NCBI GenBank assembly: GCA_023213395.1
Contig: CM041465.1
Span: 50,475,741 to 50,539,740 of the forward strand
Source of the DNA: Cycas panzhihuaensis
Taxonomy: Eukaryota; Cycadophyta
Length of the DNA: 64,000 nt
Reading direction: 5' to 3'
Part shown: in pieces, positions 9,400 through 20,099 of the stretch
How the letters are laid out: each line of letters begins with the position of its first letter
Position numbering within the stretch: position 1 is the stretch's first letter
Program-made: the position numbers and the translations under genes
The notes under the pieces: generated by a model
Told to the model about the DNA's origin: nothing
Databases searched by the model: none
Seen by the model: the letters and a program-made list of their open reading frames with translations, nothing else

Positions 9400-10430
9400 A
9401 CTTTCATTTGAGACATGAGACGTGGAAGACATTATGAATGCAATTGCCTCGGGGAAGGTCGAGTCAATACACCACTTCTCCTATTTGTTTACGATTTGAT
9501 ATGGACCAAAGAATTGTGGCTGTAATTTGAATTTGTTGGATTGTTTCATTATGGCTTGTTTATAAGGTTGAAGCCTTAAGAATACCCAATCTCCTATTCG
9601 AAGGATCCCTCAGTTCTGTGTAAATCAATTTGTTGTTTCATGTGATTCTTGTCTAGATTTAAGTTATCTTTTAGTATTTGTAGTGTTCTCTCCATTTGTT
9701 CTTGTTGTTTGAGTAAATTAGAGTCGTGAGGTCTTTGCCCATGTAAGAAGAGATGGGGGATTCAAAGCCATACAATGTTTGGAACGAGGGCATTTTAATG
9801 ACTGTATGGTATGTGGTGTTGTGCCACTACTCAACCCCGTGGAGCCATTTATGCCACTGTTGTTGTTTGTTAGATGTGAAATTTTGGAAATATCCTTCTA
9901 GACATTTGTTTATAATATCTATTTGATTGTTCATCTGGGGGTGTTAGGCAGTATTCATGGATAGTTATGTGCTAGCTAGTTTAAATAGTTCTTGTCAAAA
10001 ATTGCTTGTGAATTTAGGATTGCGATCGTTGAGGATAACCTTTGGGAATCCATGGAGACAATGAATCTCCTTGATAAAGAGTTTGATGATTGGGTTTGTT
10101 TTGGCTGTTGTTTGGATTCCTCTGAAATGGATGTATTTGGTTAGGTGATTGACCACAATAAAAATTGCATCTTTGCCTTCTGATTTAGGGAGCCCTATGA
10201 AATCCATTGAAAAATTCTCTTTTTTATTCTAGTATATACAATGGTTGGAGTAATCTAGGGGTCTTCATGCTTTTGCTCATGTTCCTTTGATATATATTGC
10301 ATTTCAAAACAAATTTGTGGATGTTTTCTTTTATTCTTTTTTAGAAAATGTATTTTGTATTTGGTGAAAAGTCTTGTTAATCCCTACACGTCTGGCTATT
10401 TGGAGTGGAGTGGGCTTTAAGGAGGATTTT
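9400..10430 (-). pseudogene. gypsy-2 integrase
   Basis: The best part is 9995-10207: MDFIGLPKSEGKDAIFIVV, then NHLTKYIHF and HGFPKVILNDRNPKFTSNF, matching the two catalytic-Asp blocks of gypsy integrases (the family has DR.P.FTS after S/N-D). The HHCC zinc-binding part lies near 10240-10400 and the C-terminal half at 9400-9990; both contain shifts and stops. It joins element cDNA to host DNA in intact relatives. Confidence 0.85.
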
Positions 10431-10699
10431 GGTTTTGAGTGTGGATGTAGTAGTACTAAGATCTTTCCCTTTTGTAGGATCATATTACCTCTAAGTTTAT
10501 ATTGACTGCTCTTCTGATTTGAATTTTTCGTAGTGCTTTCTAGGACATCAGGTCACCCTGATATTCTTGAACTAGCTCTTGGATCCAACTTGGAGTAACA
10601 ATAGAAATTGACTGCATGGAGATATCCCCTTACTTGTGGCCATTGTTGAAGATTCTTGATAGTGCATTCACAATGACATTTCCTTTTCCCTTTTTGTAA

Positions 10700-11070
10700 A
10701 TAATATTGAAATCAAATGTTTGAAGTTTACTAACCCATTTCTGTTGTTCGTTCGATAATGGTTTTTGATTTAAAAAATATTTGAGGCCATCATGATTGAT
10801 CTTGATCACAAATTTGCTCCCAAGTAAGTATTGCCGCTATTGGTGTATGGCGTGCATGATTGCTAACATTTCCTTGTTGTAAATGGGTTTCAATTGCTCC
10901 CTTGTCTTCATCTTGTGATTTATATATGCTAATGGTCAATTGTTTTGGAGAGCTATGGTTCTTAATCCTATTAATGCGTCGCATTTCAAAATGAATGGCC
11001 AACTAAAGTCTAGCATTATGAGTACTAGGGCTATGACCATTATTATCTTCAATCCTTGAAATGCTTCCTC
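10700..11070 (-). pseudogene. gypsy-2 RNase H remnant
   Basis: Collinear with gypsy-1 620-990. The minus strand retains the HDGLKYFLN-type block near 10760-10800 and the QLLGSKFVIKI-type block near 10800-10830, but the frame is broken. Identification rests mainly on alignment with gypsy-1 and on position between RT and integrase. Confidence 0.75.
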
Positions 11071-11139
11071 AATCAGTTGGCTTCATGCGAATGCACCATT
11101 TTTTATTAGATCGGTTAATGCCGTTGTGATGTGGGCATA

Positions 11140-11772
11140 TCCTTTAATAAATTGTCGTAGGAACTTGACAATGCCTAAGAAATTTCTTATGCTTGTTACA
11201 TTTTTTGGTGTAGGCCATTCCATGATTGTTTGAACCCTTTTTTGATCCATTTTGACACCCCCTTATGTGATAAGGTGTCGAAGGTATTCTAGTTTGGTTT
11301 GCCCAAAGGTGCATTTGCTCTTGTTTGCAAAGAACTGGTTGTCTTCTAACACTTGTAGCATGGGCTTGATGTGCTCTAAATGTTCTTCTTAGGTTGGTCT
11401 ATAGAGCAAAATGTCATCAAAGAATACTAGTGCAAATTTGTGTAAGAAGGGATAAAGTACTTTGTTCATTGTACTCTGGAATGTGGTAGGAGCATTGGTT
11501 GAATCAAATGGCATAACACAGAATTTGAATAACCCTTCGTGGGTGTAGAAGGTTGTTTTGTATACATCTTCTACCTTAATGAGGATACGATAATATCCTG
11601 AACATAGGTCTATTTTTGAAAAATACATAGCTCCATGTAGTTTATCTAGTAAGTTGGTTATTCGAGGAATTGGGTACTTGTTTATGACGATGAGCTTGTT
11701 GAATCCTTGGTAGTCGATGCACATATGGTATGACCCATCTTTTTTTTGGCATAATATAATTGGCAATGCGAA
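11140..11772 (-). pseudogene. gypsy-2 reverse transcriptase, C-terminal part
   Basis: Open from 11766 down to 11389: CQKKDGSYHMCIDYQGFNKL, KYPIPRITNLLDKLHGAMYF, KIDLCSGYYRI, THEGLFKFCVMPF and FALVFFDDILLY, with the catalytic Asp pair intact. Homology to the thumb continues left to about 11140 with breaks. The frame is cut at 11772 by the LTR of copia-3; the missing N-terminal part resumes at 16982. This is the best preserved gypsy RT in the window. Confidence 0.93.
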
Positions 11773-11975
11773 TGTAGAAAATTAGACTCTCAACAATGAG
11801 GAAGAATGGAATCTCTCCCTTGATTATTGATAGAGGGAAACCTCCTTTATATACAACATACTTTGTAATTGTTACACGGTTATTACATTAAACATATGAA
11901 TTAAATGTAATGAGGGTGTTAAACACATTGCCCCCTTTCTTTAATGTTCCTAGGATAAAACATTATATTCTAACA
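11773..11975 (-). repeat. copia-3 3' LTR
   Basis: 203 bp, plus-strand start TGTAGAAAATTAGACTCTCA and end TTATATTCTAACA. Same length as the 5' LTR at 16779-16981. CCTTTATATACAAC at about 11845 (TTTATATA) resembles a TATA-type promoter element if read on either strand. Confidence 0.96.
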
Positions 11976-11982
11976 CCCTCTC

Positions 11983-13060
11983 TTAATGTTTTATCCTTTT
12001 TAGACCTAATCTTTCTTTGAGAGTTTGAAATTTCTCTCTCCCAAGTGATTTTGTTAATATATCTGCAATTTGATCTATTGTTCAGTAATATGTTAGATCA
12101 ATTTCTTTATTTTGCACCATTTTTCGGATGAAGTGATGATGCACTTCTATGTGCTTTGTTTGTGCATGCAAGATAGGGTTCTTGGTCAGCTTAATTGCAC
12201 TTTGATTATCACAAAGCAGCGTTGTTGGTTCTTGTTGTAGTTTGTTCATGTCTCTTAGCAGTTGTTTGAGCCAGAGAGCTTTGTATATTGTGCTGACAAC
12301 TGATTTGTATTATGCTTTGGTTGAAGAAATTGCAACAATGGGTTGCTTCTTGCTGCACCATGAAACGACAGTTGACCCAAGGAAGAAATAATATCCATTG
12401 GTGGATCTTTTGGTATCTTTATCTCCTGCCCAATCAGAATCGCAGTACCCAATTAGTTGTGTTGACTCCTCTTTGTTATATACCAGTTTTAGATTTGTTG
12501 TTCCCTTTAGGTATCTAAGTATTCTTTTTGCAGCTTTCCAATATTTTAGCTTTGGCTCCTGCATGTATCTGGAAACTAGACCTACTGAATGTGAGACATC
12601 AGGTCTTGTGGCAGTGAGATAAATAAGAGTCCCGATCAACTGTCTGTAAAGTGTGCAATCAACTGAAGGCTCCCCTTCTTTTGAGACTAGATTGCAGTTT
12701 ACTTCCATAGGTGTTACACATTCGTTACAGTTCTCCATTTGGAACTTAGTTAGTAAATCCTTAATGTATTTGCCTTGTGAGAGTGCAATATGCTTTTCAT
12801 TTTGTTCAATTTCTATTCTTAGATAATAGTTCAAAGAACCCAAGTTAGTGATTTCAAAATCCTTTTCTAACTGACTTTTTATGTTTGAGATAGACTTGGT
12901 GTCATCTCCAGTGAGTATCATGTCATCAACATAGACCACTATAATTGAAATTGTTCCATTATTTCTTTTTATATAGAGACTGGAATTAGAGTTGCACCTT
13001 TGGAAGCCATTTTGGGACAGATGCTGGTTTAGTTTAGCATACAACGCTTTGGGGCCTGCT
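11983..13060 (-). pseudogene. copia-3 RT C-terminal half and RNase H
   Basis: Open frame 13044-12310 (244 codons), then stop and decayed continuation to the natural stop at 11983-11985. Landmarks: IIVVYVDDMILTG (catalytic YVDD intact), SLNYYLRIEI, PMEVNCNL, LYRQLIGTLIYLTATRPDV, YWKAAKRILRYLKGT, YCDSDWAGDKDTKRSTNGY, VSWCSKKQPIVAISSTKAEY-type end, then CDNQSAIKL and DQIADILTKSLGREKFQ in the tail. A stop after SSTKA removes the last part. The terminal codons abut the polypurine tract (AAGAGAGGG on the minus strand). Confidence 0.93.
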
Positions 13061-13470
13061 TCAATCCATATAGTGCCTTTTTAAGTTTACATACTAGATG
13101 TTCATGTCCTAACTGGACATAGCCTTCGGGTTGGTGCGTGTAAACTTCTTCCTCTAGTTCTTTGTTTAAAAAGGCACTTTTAACATCTAACTGGTAAATT
13201 TTTTAATTATTTTGGGCTACTAGTGCTATCACCGTTCGAATTGTATTCATTTTTGCCAGAGGTGAACAAGTCTTGTCGAAGTCAATTCCAACAGTCTGGG
13301 TGTACCCTTTTACCACAAGTCTTGCTTTGAATTTTTCTATTTTTCCATCTGCACCCTCTTTTATTTTGTACACCAATTTGCAATTGACTACTAGCTTGTT
13401 GGGAGGTAATTCTACCGGGTCCCAAGTGTGATTCTGGGCAATGGCATCCATCTCTGTATCCATGGTTATT
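13061..13470 (-). pseudogene. copia-3 RT N-terminal half
   Basis: Open at 13463-13203: MDTEMDAIAQNHTWDPVELP, VNCKLVYKIKEGADGKIEKF, KARLVVKGYTQTVGIDF, LAKMNTIRTVIALVAQNN. Then a stop replaces the residue before [13 protein letters not shown]. Further left, [11 protein letters not shown] and [11 protein letters not shown] can be followed. These are the copia RT fingers and palm blocks. A frame change near 13050 separates it from the YVDD half. Confidence 0.9.
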
Positions 13471-13479
13471 CTCCACTTT

Positions 13480-14050
13480 GCATGCTCTTTTGCTTCTTCA
13501 AATGACTGTGGTTGTAGTCTGCTTTAGAGGGCTTGATGCTGTTGACTTCTGGTCCTATGTGTGAACATATCTCTTTTCCTTCTTCTATGGTTTTGATGTA
13601 CCATTTTGGTACCTTTTTTTATGGTGCTTTAGAGGTTGATTCTTCTGATGAAGGTTCTTTAATGTGAGGAATATATTTTGATTCTTCTAGCATCGGTTCT
13701 GTGGCCGCTCCTGATTCTTTAGCAAACAGTTCTTCTTGTGGTTGAATTCTAGGGACTTTTTCAATTGTTTGTATTGGAGACTTGACCTCGGATGGAATTT
13801 TTTCATTAAAGACTACATCCCTACTTATGTAGATTTTATTTGTCTTGGGATCTATGCATTTGTACCCTTTTGAGTTTTTATTGTATTCCACCATGACACA
13901 TTCTATGCATTTTGAATCTAGCTTTGTCCTAGTGTTATCTGGAATATGTACAAAGGCGTGACTACCAAAGATTCTTAAATTACTTATATCAGGCTTCCTT
14001 CTAGTCTAGGCTTCTTCTGGTGTTATCGAATGCAGTGTTGTTGTTGGACT
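13480..14050 (-). pseudogene. copia-3 integrase C-terminus and linker to RT
   Basis: Open at 13894-13619: MVEYNKNSKGYKCIDPKTNK, IYISRDVVFNEK, then an acidic, Ser/Glu/Pro-rich linker. Upstream (13895-14050) the plus-strand text corresponds to FVHIPDNTRTKLDSK on the minus strand. YKC-DP--NKIYISRDVVF is the standard C-terminal block of copia integrase. The linker before RT is variable in the family. Confidence 0.85.
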
Positions 14051-14400
14051 TCAATTGATTAGGTAGCAAGCTGTATTTCTTGCCTTTGTCCAGTAGGTTC
14101 TTGGGACTTGTTTTTCATGGATCATACTTTGAGCCATTTCCATTATGGTTCTATTCTTTCGTTCATCTACACCATTTGATTGAGGTGTATGAGGAGTTAT
14201 GAATTGTCTCTGAATGCCCCTGGCTTTGCAGAAGTCGAGGAATTTTGTCGAGATATATTCCCCTCCATTGTTTGACTTGATACATTTAATTTTACATCCT
14301 GATTCTAATTCTACTTCAGCTTTCAATTCTTAAATGTATCAAACACATCTAACTTATTATGAATGAAATACACCCATACTTTTCTGGTGGAATCATCAAT
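14051..14400 (-). pseudogene. copia-3 integrase catalytic core
   Basis: Open at 14326-14051. The second catalytic block reads CIKSNNGGEYISTKFLDFC, where the family has SDNGGEY: the second catalytic Asp is Asn. The third block PQSNGVDERKNRTIMEMAQS keeps the catalytic Glu but has Asp for the usual Ala before it. The first Asp region lies just right of 14330 and is frameshifted. Integrase from this copy would be inactive from the Asn alone. Confidence 0.9.
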
Positions 14401-14482
14401 GAAGGTTAAGAAATATCTAAAACCATATAGAGACAAAGGTGTCAGAGGACCATACAAGTCTGTGTATTAACTCTAGTTTCTC

Positions 14483-15095
14483 TTAGGCATGGCATTTATT
14501 AGTTCTGAAGGGAAAACGATGTTTTTTGCATTGACAGCCTTTGCAAACAAAGTTCTTTGATGAGATAGAAGGAAAACCATTTACTACATTATTTTTCATC
14601 GTCATTTCTAATTTATCTAAGGGAAGGTGCCCATACTTCAAATTCCATATTTTATTATTATCGAGATCTACAATAGAGAATGCTTTTACATCTATGTTTG
14701 GATCAATAGGAATGGACAACAATTTGTACAGATCATTATACTTCATTCCCTTGGCAATGATAGCACCTTCATTTTTCATATCTAGCACATAGCACATTCC
14801 CTTTTCATCAAAAATGGTTTTCAAGCCCTTGTTGCTTAATTGAGATATTGACAGGAGATTCATCTTGAGTTCAGGTACAAAGAGTACATTACCGACTTTC
14901 TTCATAGAACCTTGTAGATTTATGGCATTAGTTTCTACCCTTTCATTGCTCAAAGGTTTCTTATCTCCAAGCTCGACAGCCTTTGATGAATAGGTTTTGA
15001 TTGAATTGAACCATTCTTTTCTGTTCGTCATGTGCCTTGACGCCTCTAAGTCAATGAACCATACATCAAAGTCATGAAGATTAGCTGATAGAGCA
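14483..15095 (-). pseudogene. copia-3 protease and integrase zinc-binding region
   Basis: Reading down from 15095: VWFIDLEASRHMTNRKEWF, where the aspartic protease motif D-S-G-A has become D-L-E-A (catalytic Asp kept, Ser-Gly lost). Then VGNVLFVPELKMNLLSISQL, the pre-integrase block IWNLKYGHLPLDKLEM and the zinc ligands CKGCQCKKHRFPF. Open for 182 codons from 15031 to 14483. The strong sequence conservation around a destroyed active-site turn is odd for a random relic. Confidence 0.9.
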
Positions 15096-15247
15096 GCAAC
15101 GAAAGATGTTTCTTCTTCTTCTTCCTCTATCTATTCCTTGCTGCAGTTGCTAACTGGTCTTTTCCCTCTCTAAATCTCATCTCTTCACTGACGACATTGA
15201 TATGGATAGTGTCCCGATTATCTGCAATGATAGCAGACATCAAACAT

Positions 15248-16113
15248 CTAGCATTGGCTTGAAAAGTGACTATGTTTGCTACAGTTGAAGCAGACTTGAG
15301 CATCTCTTGGAGTGTACATGCGACCGCAACCTTGGTTTTTTGACCATCTTCCTCGTGAAGGAGTTCTGAACTCAGACATGCGTCCTCTACCTCTGAAGTG
15401 CCCTCTTCCTCTTGAGCCTGCTATGTTTAGTTTTGTTACAAAGGCATCTTCTATTTCATCTTTGTATCTTCTGTTCCTTTGTTCCTGTCTCATCAACATG
15501 CCAGTCAGTTCATCAAGTGATATTTCTTCAATTATGTCGGTATTGGTAATGGTATTAATGGTCACATCAAAGGCCTTGGGAAGTTTTTCCGTTACCATTT
15601 CAACAATTTCTTTTTCTGAAATTACTTCTCCAGTATTCATAAGTTCATTCCGAATAGTGGTAACCTTGTGAAAGAAGTCGACTACATTATCTGTTTCTTT
15701 TATAACCAGTTTAAACAGTTCTTCTTTTAGAGTAATTACCCTTGCTCTATTCTTTTGGGTATAAAGATTTTCTAGGGTTTTTCAGATTTGAGAGCAAGTA
15801 TTCAATTTGTCTATATATATCAATAAATAATCAGAAACAAATAGCTTTAACATTATTACTCTTACATTATTTCTTTCTTTCCAATTTTTTTGAGTGTCAC
15901 CTTCAGCATTAGGCATTTTTTCTTCTTATATGGTTAGTTTCCATGCGTTTTTTTGCACGCAAGAGGGCTTCCATTTTAATCCTCCATATATTGTAGTTAT
16001 TCCCAGTCAATTTATCAGTGTCACTTAGGCCCATAATCAAAGATGCCATGATTAACCTAGTTGAGGGCAGATTCAAAAGGATTAATAGAGTCAAAAGAAT
16101 GAATATTAGAGAG
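15248..16113 (-). pseudogene. gag: copia-3 gag
   Basis: The N-terminus from about 16050 reads MASLIMGLSDTDKLTGNNYN then IWRIKMEALLRAKK, the classic copia gag start. A frame break follows at about 15960. The C-terminal half is open from 15640 to 15248: VISEKEIVEMVTEKLPKAFD, EISLDELTGMLMRQEQR, a Gly/Arg-rich stretch and the CCHC knuckle CFNCSKHSHFSSQC. It would form the particle shell and bind RNA. The order and the position next to the leader and primer site fix the assignment. Confidence 0.9.
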
Positions 16114-16762
16114 ATTGATACTTGCAAATAGTGCTAGACCGTACGACTGTATGGATTTTCATACAAAAATCAAAGTGTACAGATTGAGGAAAAGAGTACC
16201 TCAAATCGAAGAGATTTTTTAGCCGAGTTCAAATCTGCAATCAGATTTTGAAGATAGTTTCTCGTTTGGGAGAAAACAGGCCCGAAATACCAAAACTTGT
16301 GGCTAGTTTTTTTTGGAAAAATGCTTAAGAAACTTTAGATCTGGAGAAATACTCTTCGAAATTGGTCTTGATGTCTTAGCAATGCACAAACACAGAGTTT
16401 GAGATCGATTTTACTTGGCAACTCGAAGAAATTTGAAAGAAATTTGCTGGAAAAATCCCAAATCCGTGCAAATTGTTCAAAGGGACAAAACTACCTCAAG
16501 ATGGCTTCGGATGAATTCAACCTAGTTGAAGAAAGTGACACCCTTGATGTGATCTTCAATCTGGTGAAGTTTCATCGAATTCTAACAAACTAAAAAAATT
16601 TGTTCGTACATGTCCGTATAGTGGAATTTTTGCAGTCTTTTAGTCTTTTGAGCTTTTTCAATCTTTTTTTCAAAGTTTTGAACTAGTCTTTGTTTTTGAA
16701 TAATGTTATCCTCCTTTAAGCACAACAACAATTTGACTATTCCTCTTCAGGCAGGCAAATTT
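16114..16762 (-). other. copia-3 leader
   Basis: About 650 bp between gag and the primer site. No family coding sequence. A plus-strand open frame at 16399-16593 has no recognisable features and runs against the element, so it is taken as chance. Confidence 0.6.
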
Positions 16763-16778
16763 CCTTGCTCTAATACCA
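16763..16778 (-). other. copia-3 primer binding site
   Basis: The minus strand reads TGGTATTAGAGCAAGG, complementary to the 3' end of initiator Met-tRNA with one mismatch to the usual TGGTATCAGAGC. It touches the 5' LTR with no spacer. Confidence 0.88.
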
Positions 16779-16981
16779 TGTAGAAAATTAGACCCTCAAC
16801 AATGAGGAAGAATGGAATCTCTCTCTTGGTTATTGATGGAGGGAAACCTCCTTTATATACAACAGACTTTGTAACAGTTGCACGGTTGTTACATTAAACA
16901 TATGAATTAAATGTAATGAGGATTTTAAACACATTGCCCCCTTTCTTTAATGTTCCTAGGATAAAACATTATATTCTAACA
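16779..16981 (-). repeat. copia-3 5' LTR
   Basis: 203 bp, TG...CA, equal in length to 11773-11975 and differing at about 11-12 sites. It carries TTTATATAC and would drive transcription leftwards. Gypsy-2 RT sequence resumes at 16982. Confidence 0.96.
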
Positions 16982-17290
16982 ATGAAGGGGCTAGAGTTGG
17001 GGGTAATGTATCCTTTGTTTGATCTCTTTCTTGAAGTGATATGGGTGCCGGTATGGTTAGATGTTTATCGGTGTTGCTTTCAGTGTTAACTTGATGTGGT
17101 TCTTGCATCCTCAACTTTGGAGTAACCCTTGGGGTGGTTCTTCAAAGATTTTGTTGTGTTGATCAATGAGGGTTTGGACTTCTATTAGAATATCCTCCAA
17201 CGAGATCTTGTAGCACGCCATTAGGTATGAGGTGGGGTTTTCCCTCAATTTCTCCATATGGTGTAATGTCACTAGTTGAGTTGGTGGTGT
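16982..17290 (-). pseudogene. gypsy-2 RT N-terminus and linker
   Basis: Continuation of the interrupted RT. ATGAAGGGGCTAGAGTTGGG matches gypsy-1 at 1656-1675, followed by the linker around the GLPP block at 17090-17120 and the polypeptide upstream of RT to about 17290. No long open frame. Identity rests on base-level alignment with gypsy-1. Confidence 0.75.
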
Positions 17291-17299
17291 GGGTGGAGC

Positions 17300-17660
17300 C
17301 TACAATTTATATAGGTGCCCTTTTTGGAAAAAACTCATGAAATGGGTGTCATAGTTGATAACAATGTTTCCTAGATTTTGTAACCACTGAATTCCAAGGA
17401 CCATGTCAATTTTTCGTATTGGCATGGAGAACATGCATGTAGTGGTAGAATAATCGACTATTTGTAGGTACACTTTTTGACAACATCCTTCACATGGCAT
17501 ATTCTTCCCATTAGCGATAGTGACTTGGATACATTGAGTGGTTGATTAGGTAGACCTAGTTTTTATGCCGTTGGTTAATTGATGAAATTATGAGTGCCAT
17601 TGATGTCCAATAGGATTGATATTTTTATGTTTTTGTTCATTCCCTAAAATCGCAGCGTTT
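17300..17660 (-). pseudogene. gypsy-2 protease
   Basis: The active-site region near 17600 reads ILLDINGTHNFIN, where the family has LIDSGSTHNFI; the catalytic Asp remains but Ser-Gly is Ile-Asn. The open part at 17500-17300 gives VYLQIVDYSTTTCMFSMPI, VLGIQWLQNLGNIVINYD, the flap and C-terminal signature (VLGM.WL..LG...D). A stop follows FIN. It processed the Gag-Pol polyprotein in active relatives. Confidence 0.85.
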
Positions 17661-18810
17661 GAGGGGTGTTGATCTTGCTTGTAATTGTTTGCAATGATAC
17701 TTGTACATTTTTAGTGTTTGTCTTAAGTAATTCTTTGATTTTCGCTTTCCTAGTTTTGGGTTGTGGCTCTTTTTCGAGTTTGTTTAGGATATTTGTATAT
17801 TCATTGCTGATCATGAATACCTTCTTTGTTGGGCACTTGTGGTCCCAATTCCATTTCCCTTTGCAATCAAAGCAAGTTCCTCTCTTTAGATGTTTGACCT
17901 TAGATATCTTACTTCCTATTGTCCCTTCATCCCCCACTTTTGTAAGTTGGGGTTTGGATTTTGTACTTGAGCAATTCTAGTTGAGTTGTGAACTTTGACC
18001 TTGATATTGAGGGAGTTTATTGCAGTGGACATAACTCTTTCTTACGTCTTAATATTGAGCCTCTGTGTTCTTCGCTTGGTGGATTGTGTCACTTAATGTT
18101 ATTACTCTTAATTTCTTAAGGCAGAATTTGATATTTCCTCTAAGTCTTGCAATATATGCTTCTATGAGTAGTTTGGCTTTGATATTCTTGTTGACTAGGC
18201 TATGTAGAGTCTAGAATTGTTTGGTATAGGCTTGCACTAATCCAATCTATTGTAAATGCATAAGTTGGGAAAAATAGTATGTGTTCCATATGTCTTCGTA
18301 TTGCTCAATGAGGACTATTGTCAAGGAAGCCCAATTGTCATGTTTTATTCCTTTGTAGACTCTATTCCATTAGTGGAACCACATAAGGGCCTTTCCATAT
18401 AAATGAAGAGATGCCAATAGGATTTTGTATTTTGGCGATAGAGTGTTCGTCTGAAAATAGATCTTCTTTTGGATTATCTAATTGTGGATGTCCTTTGATT
18501 TTTTTAGGTCAAATTTCTCTAGATGAAACTTAGTACCCTTGAGCCCTTGGCTTGGCCTATCTTGCCCTTCTTCTTGATCTCTTTTTTGACAATTTTCACT
18601 CCCTTTTTGGTTTGTTCCTGCCTCATCCTTGAGCTCCTCATTTCTCTTAATAAGTCCTTTTAATGCTCCATTGAACGTCTGTCTAAGGCTTGCTACATTG
18701 TTTTTTATATGTGCTATGTCATCATTCATGGTATCTACTTTGTGAGATGCATCCTCTACTATTATTAATGGTTGGTTCACCATTTTGCTTGGCACAAGTC
18801 TTTTTTTGGA
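17644..18810 (-). pseudogene. gag: gypsy-2 gag
   Basis: The N-terminus is open from 18795 to 18478 (MPSKMVNQPLIIVEDASHKV onward), Lys/Glu-rich with a heptad-like middle. The central capsid region, about 17950-18470, is degraded. The C-terminus is open from 17937 to 17644 with the knuckle CFDCKGKWNWDHKC (family: CF.CGE.WSP.H.C), followed by a Lys-rich tail. The primer site and 5' LTR follow to the right, which supports the start near 18793. Confidence 0.8.
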
Positions 18811-18930
18811 TCTTAGCTCCGTTATAAGGAAAAAAAAATTGGCCCCTTTTTCCTACATGGATACCATGGATCTTCTCTACTAGTCATTACTCTGTCATGA
18901 ATTGCTCTTGAGGAAGGCCTCGACAATGAG

Positions 18931-18942
18931 GCTTTGATACCA
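18931..18942 (-). other. gypsy-2 primer binding site
   Basis: The minus strand reads TGGTATCAAAGC, two bases from the LTR end. It is complementary to initiator Met-tRNA with one mismatch to TGGTATCAGAGC. Confidence 0.88.
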
Positions 18943-18944
18943 CT

Positions 18945-19425
18945 TGTAGGAATTTTAGGCAGAATTCACACCTCAAATCAATGAAATTCACACCCAAGAC
19001 AAATAACAAAACTAATATGGAAGTAAAAGGTATGACGTTCACAATTTAATACTCAAATAATATTGAGTATGAAGATGAAATAATATCAATAATGTATGAA
19101 CAAAGTTACCAACTTATAATAGATAAAAAAACCCAGTCGCATGCTTCCTCTTTGAGGTGAGGTGTCCTCTCAAATGTTGCCCTTAAGGCCGAAAATATGG
19201 TAGATTTGTAGCTCAAAAGTGATCCCTGATCCTAGGCCGAATAACTTTGTAAATAGGTGGCTAGAATTCTAAATGGGTAAGTCGACCAAAACTATTTTAA
19301 TGAGGTCAGCTAAAGTGTAGGAAGTTGCATAATAAGGCCAGTCAAAATAAATGATAAAAAATATAAAATGAAGTTGGCCAGACTTAACTGTACTGGGGTT
19401 GGTTTCCTGGACTGTAAATGTTGCA
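18945..19425 (-). repeat. gypsy-2 5' LTR
   Basis: 481 bp, plus strand TGTAGGAATTTTAGGC to AAATGTTGCA. Its right half matches 8911-9152. The ends follow from TG/CA termini, the adjacent primer site on the left and the end of homology with the 3' LTR. Confidence 0.88.
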
Positions 19426-19559
19426 GATGTCCACAAATAAATCAATGCTCGAAAATTCGATGATGCCTATCTTCTATTTAATGCTCTTTTTAAATACCCA
19501 TGAGGTGAATGAGTGGCCCCAAGTTGGCCAAGTTGGTCATCCTTATTTGGGGTATGTAA

Positions 19560-19790
19560 TAAGCTCTCCCAGTAATAGATGCTTTGCCATCAAAGCATTG
19601 AGACTTGTAGGTTTTGTTGGTGCCATTTTTTATCTTCCCATATTGTGCCCTTGACATCCATATTCTTCCATTTCACTAAGTATTCCCTGATTTGTTCGTT
19701 TTGAAATTACTTTATCTCAATGTTGATGATACCCTTAGGTTGCATAATGTAGGACTCTTCTTTGTCAAACTTTGGTAGAGACATTTGAGG
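19560..19790 (-). pseudogene. gypsy-3 chromodomain
   Basis: The minus strand near 19610-19720 reads EQIREYLVKWKNMDVKGTIW then EDKKW, matching the chromodomain core (YL.KWK....TWE). The linker toward integrase, about 19730-19790, retains a PKGI-type motif. The frame is broken downstream. Confidence 0.82.
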
Positions 19791-20099
19791 AATGATCTTG
19801 TCACTAATCTCCTTCTTCAAATAGGAAATGTGAAAGGCATTCTGTATCCTTTCATTTAATAGGTCAAGTTAGTAAGTCACTTCCCCTATCTTCCTTTACC
19901 GTTGGAATTGCCCATCAAACTTGGGTTGTAGCTTTTGTTTCTTAGATCTCCTCATGGTGGCCTATTTATAGGGTTACAATCTTAAAAATATCTAGTCACT
20001 TACTACAAATTATCTTTTTGAAGGGTGTAGGTCCTGTTATTGCTTCATCCTATTTCTTGTTGTATTTATGTTATCCTTTAGACTTCAAAGGACATCTTC

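Larger units (their letters stand above)
11773..16981 (-). mobile_element. copia-3, Ty1/copia retrotransposon inserted in gypsy-2 RT
   Basis: 5,209-bp minus-strand element with two 203-bp LTRs (TG...CA), a primer site touching the 5' LTR, gag, protease, integrase, RT, RNase H and a polypurine tract. Its flanks, read together, restore the gypsy order seen uninterrupted in gypsy-1 near 1651. The five flanking bases are GCGAA on the left and ATGAA on the right, consistent with a mutated target duplication. The LTRs differ at about 11-12 positions, so it is younger than its gypsy-2 host. Its gag (DKLTGNNYNIWRIKMEALL) differs from that of the other copia elements here. Confidence 0.95.
8911..19425 (-). 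mobile_element. gypsy-2, chromovirus-type Ty3/gypsy element carrying copia-3
   Basis: Minus-strand element with 5' LTR 18945-19425, Met-tRNA primer site, gag, protease, RT, RNase H, integrase, chromodomain, polypurine tract and a truncated 3' LTR (8911-9152). The two LTRs differ at roughly one base in five or six over the shared 240 bp, so the insertion is old. Copia-3 (11773-16981) splits RT. The domain order with a C-terminal chromodomain places it among plant chromoviruses. Coding is broken throughout. Confidence 0.88.
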
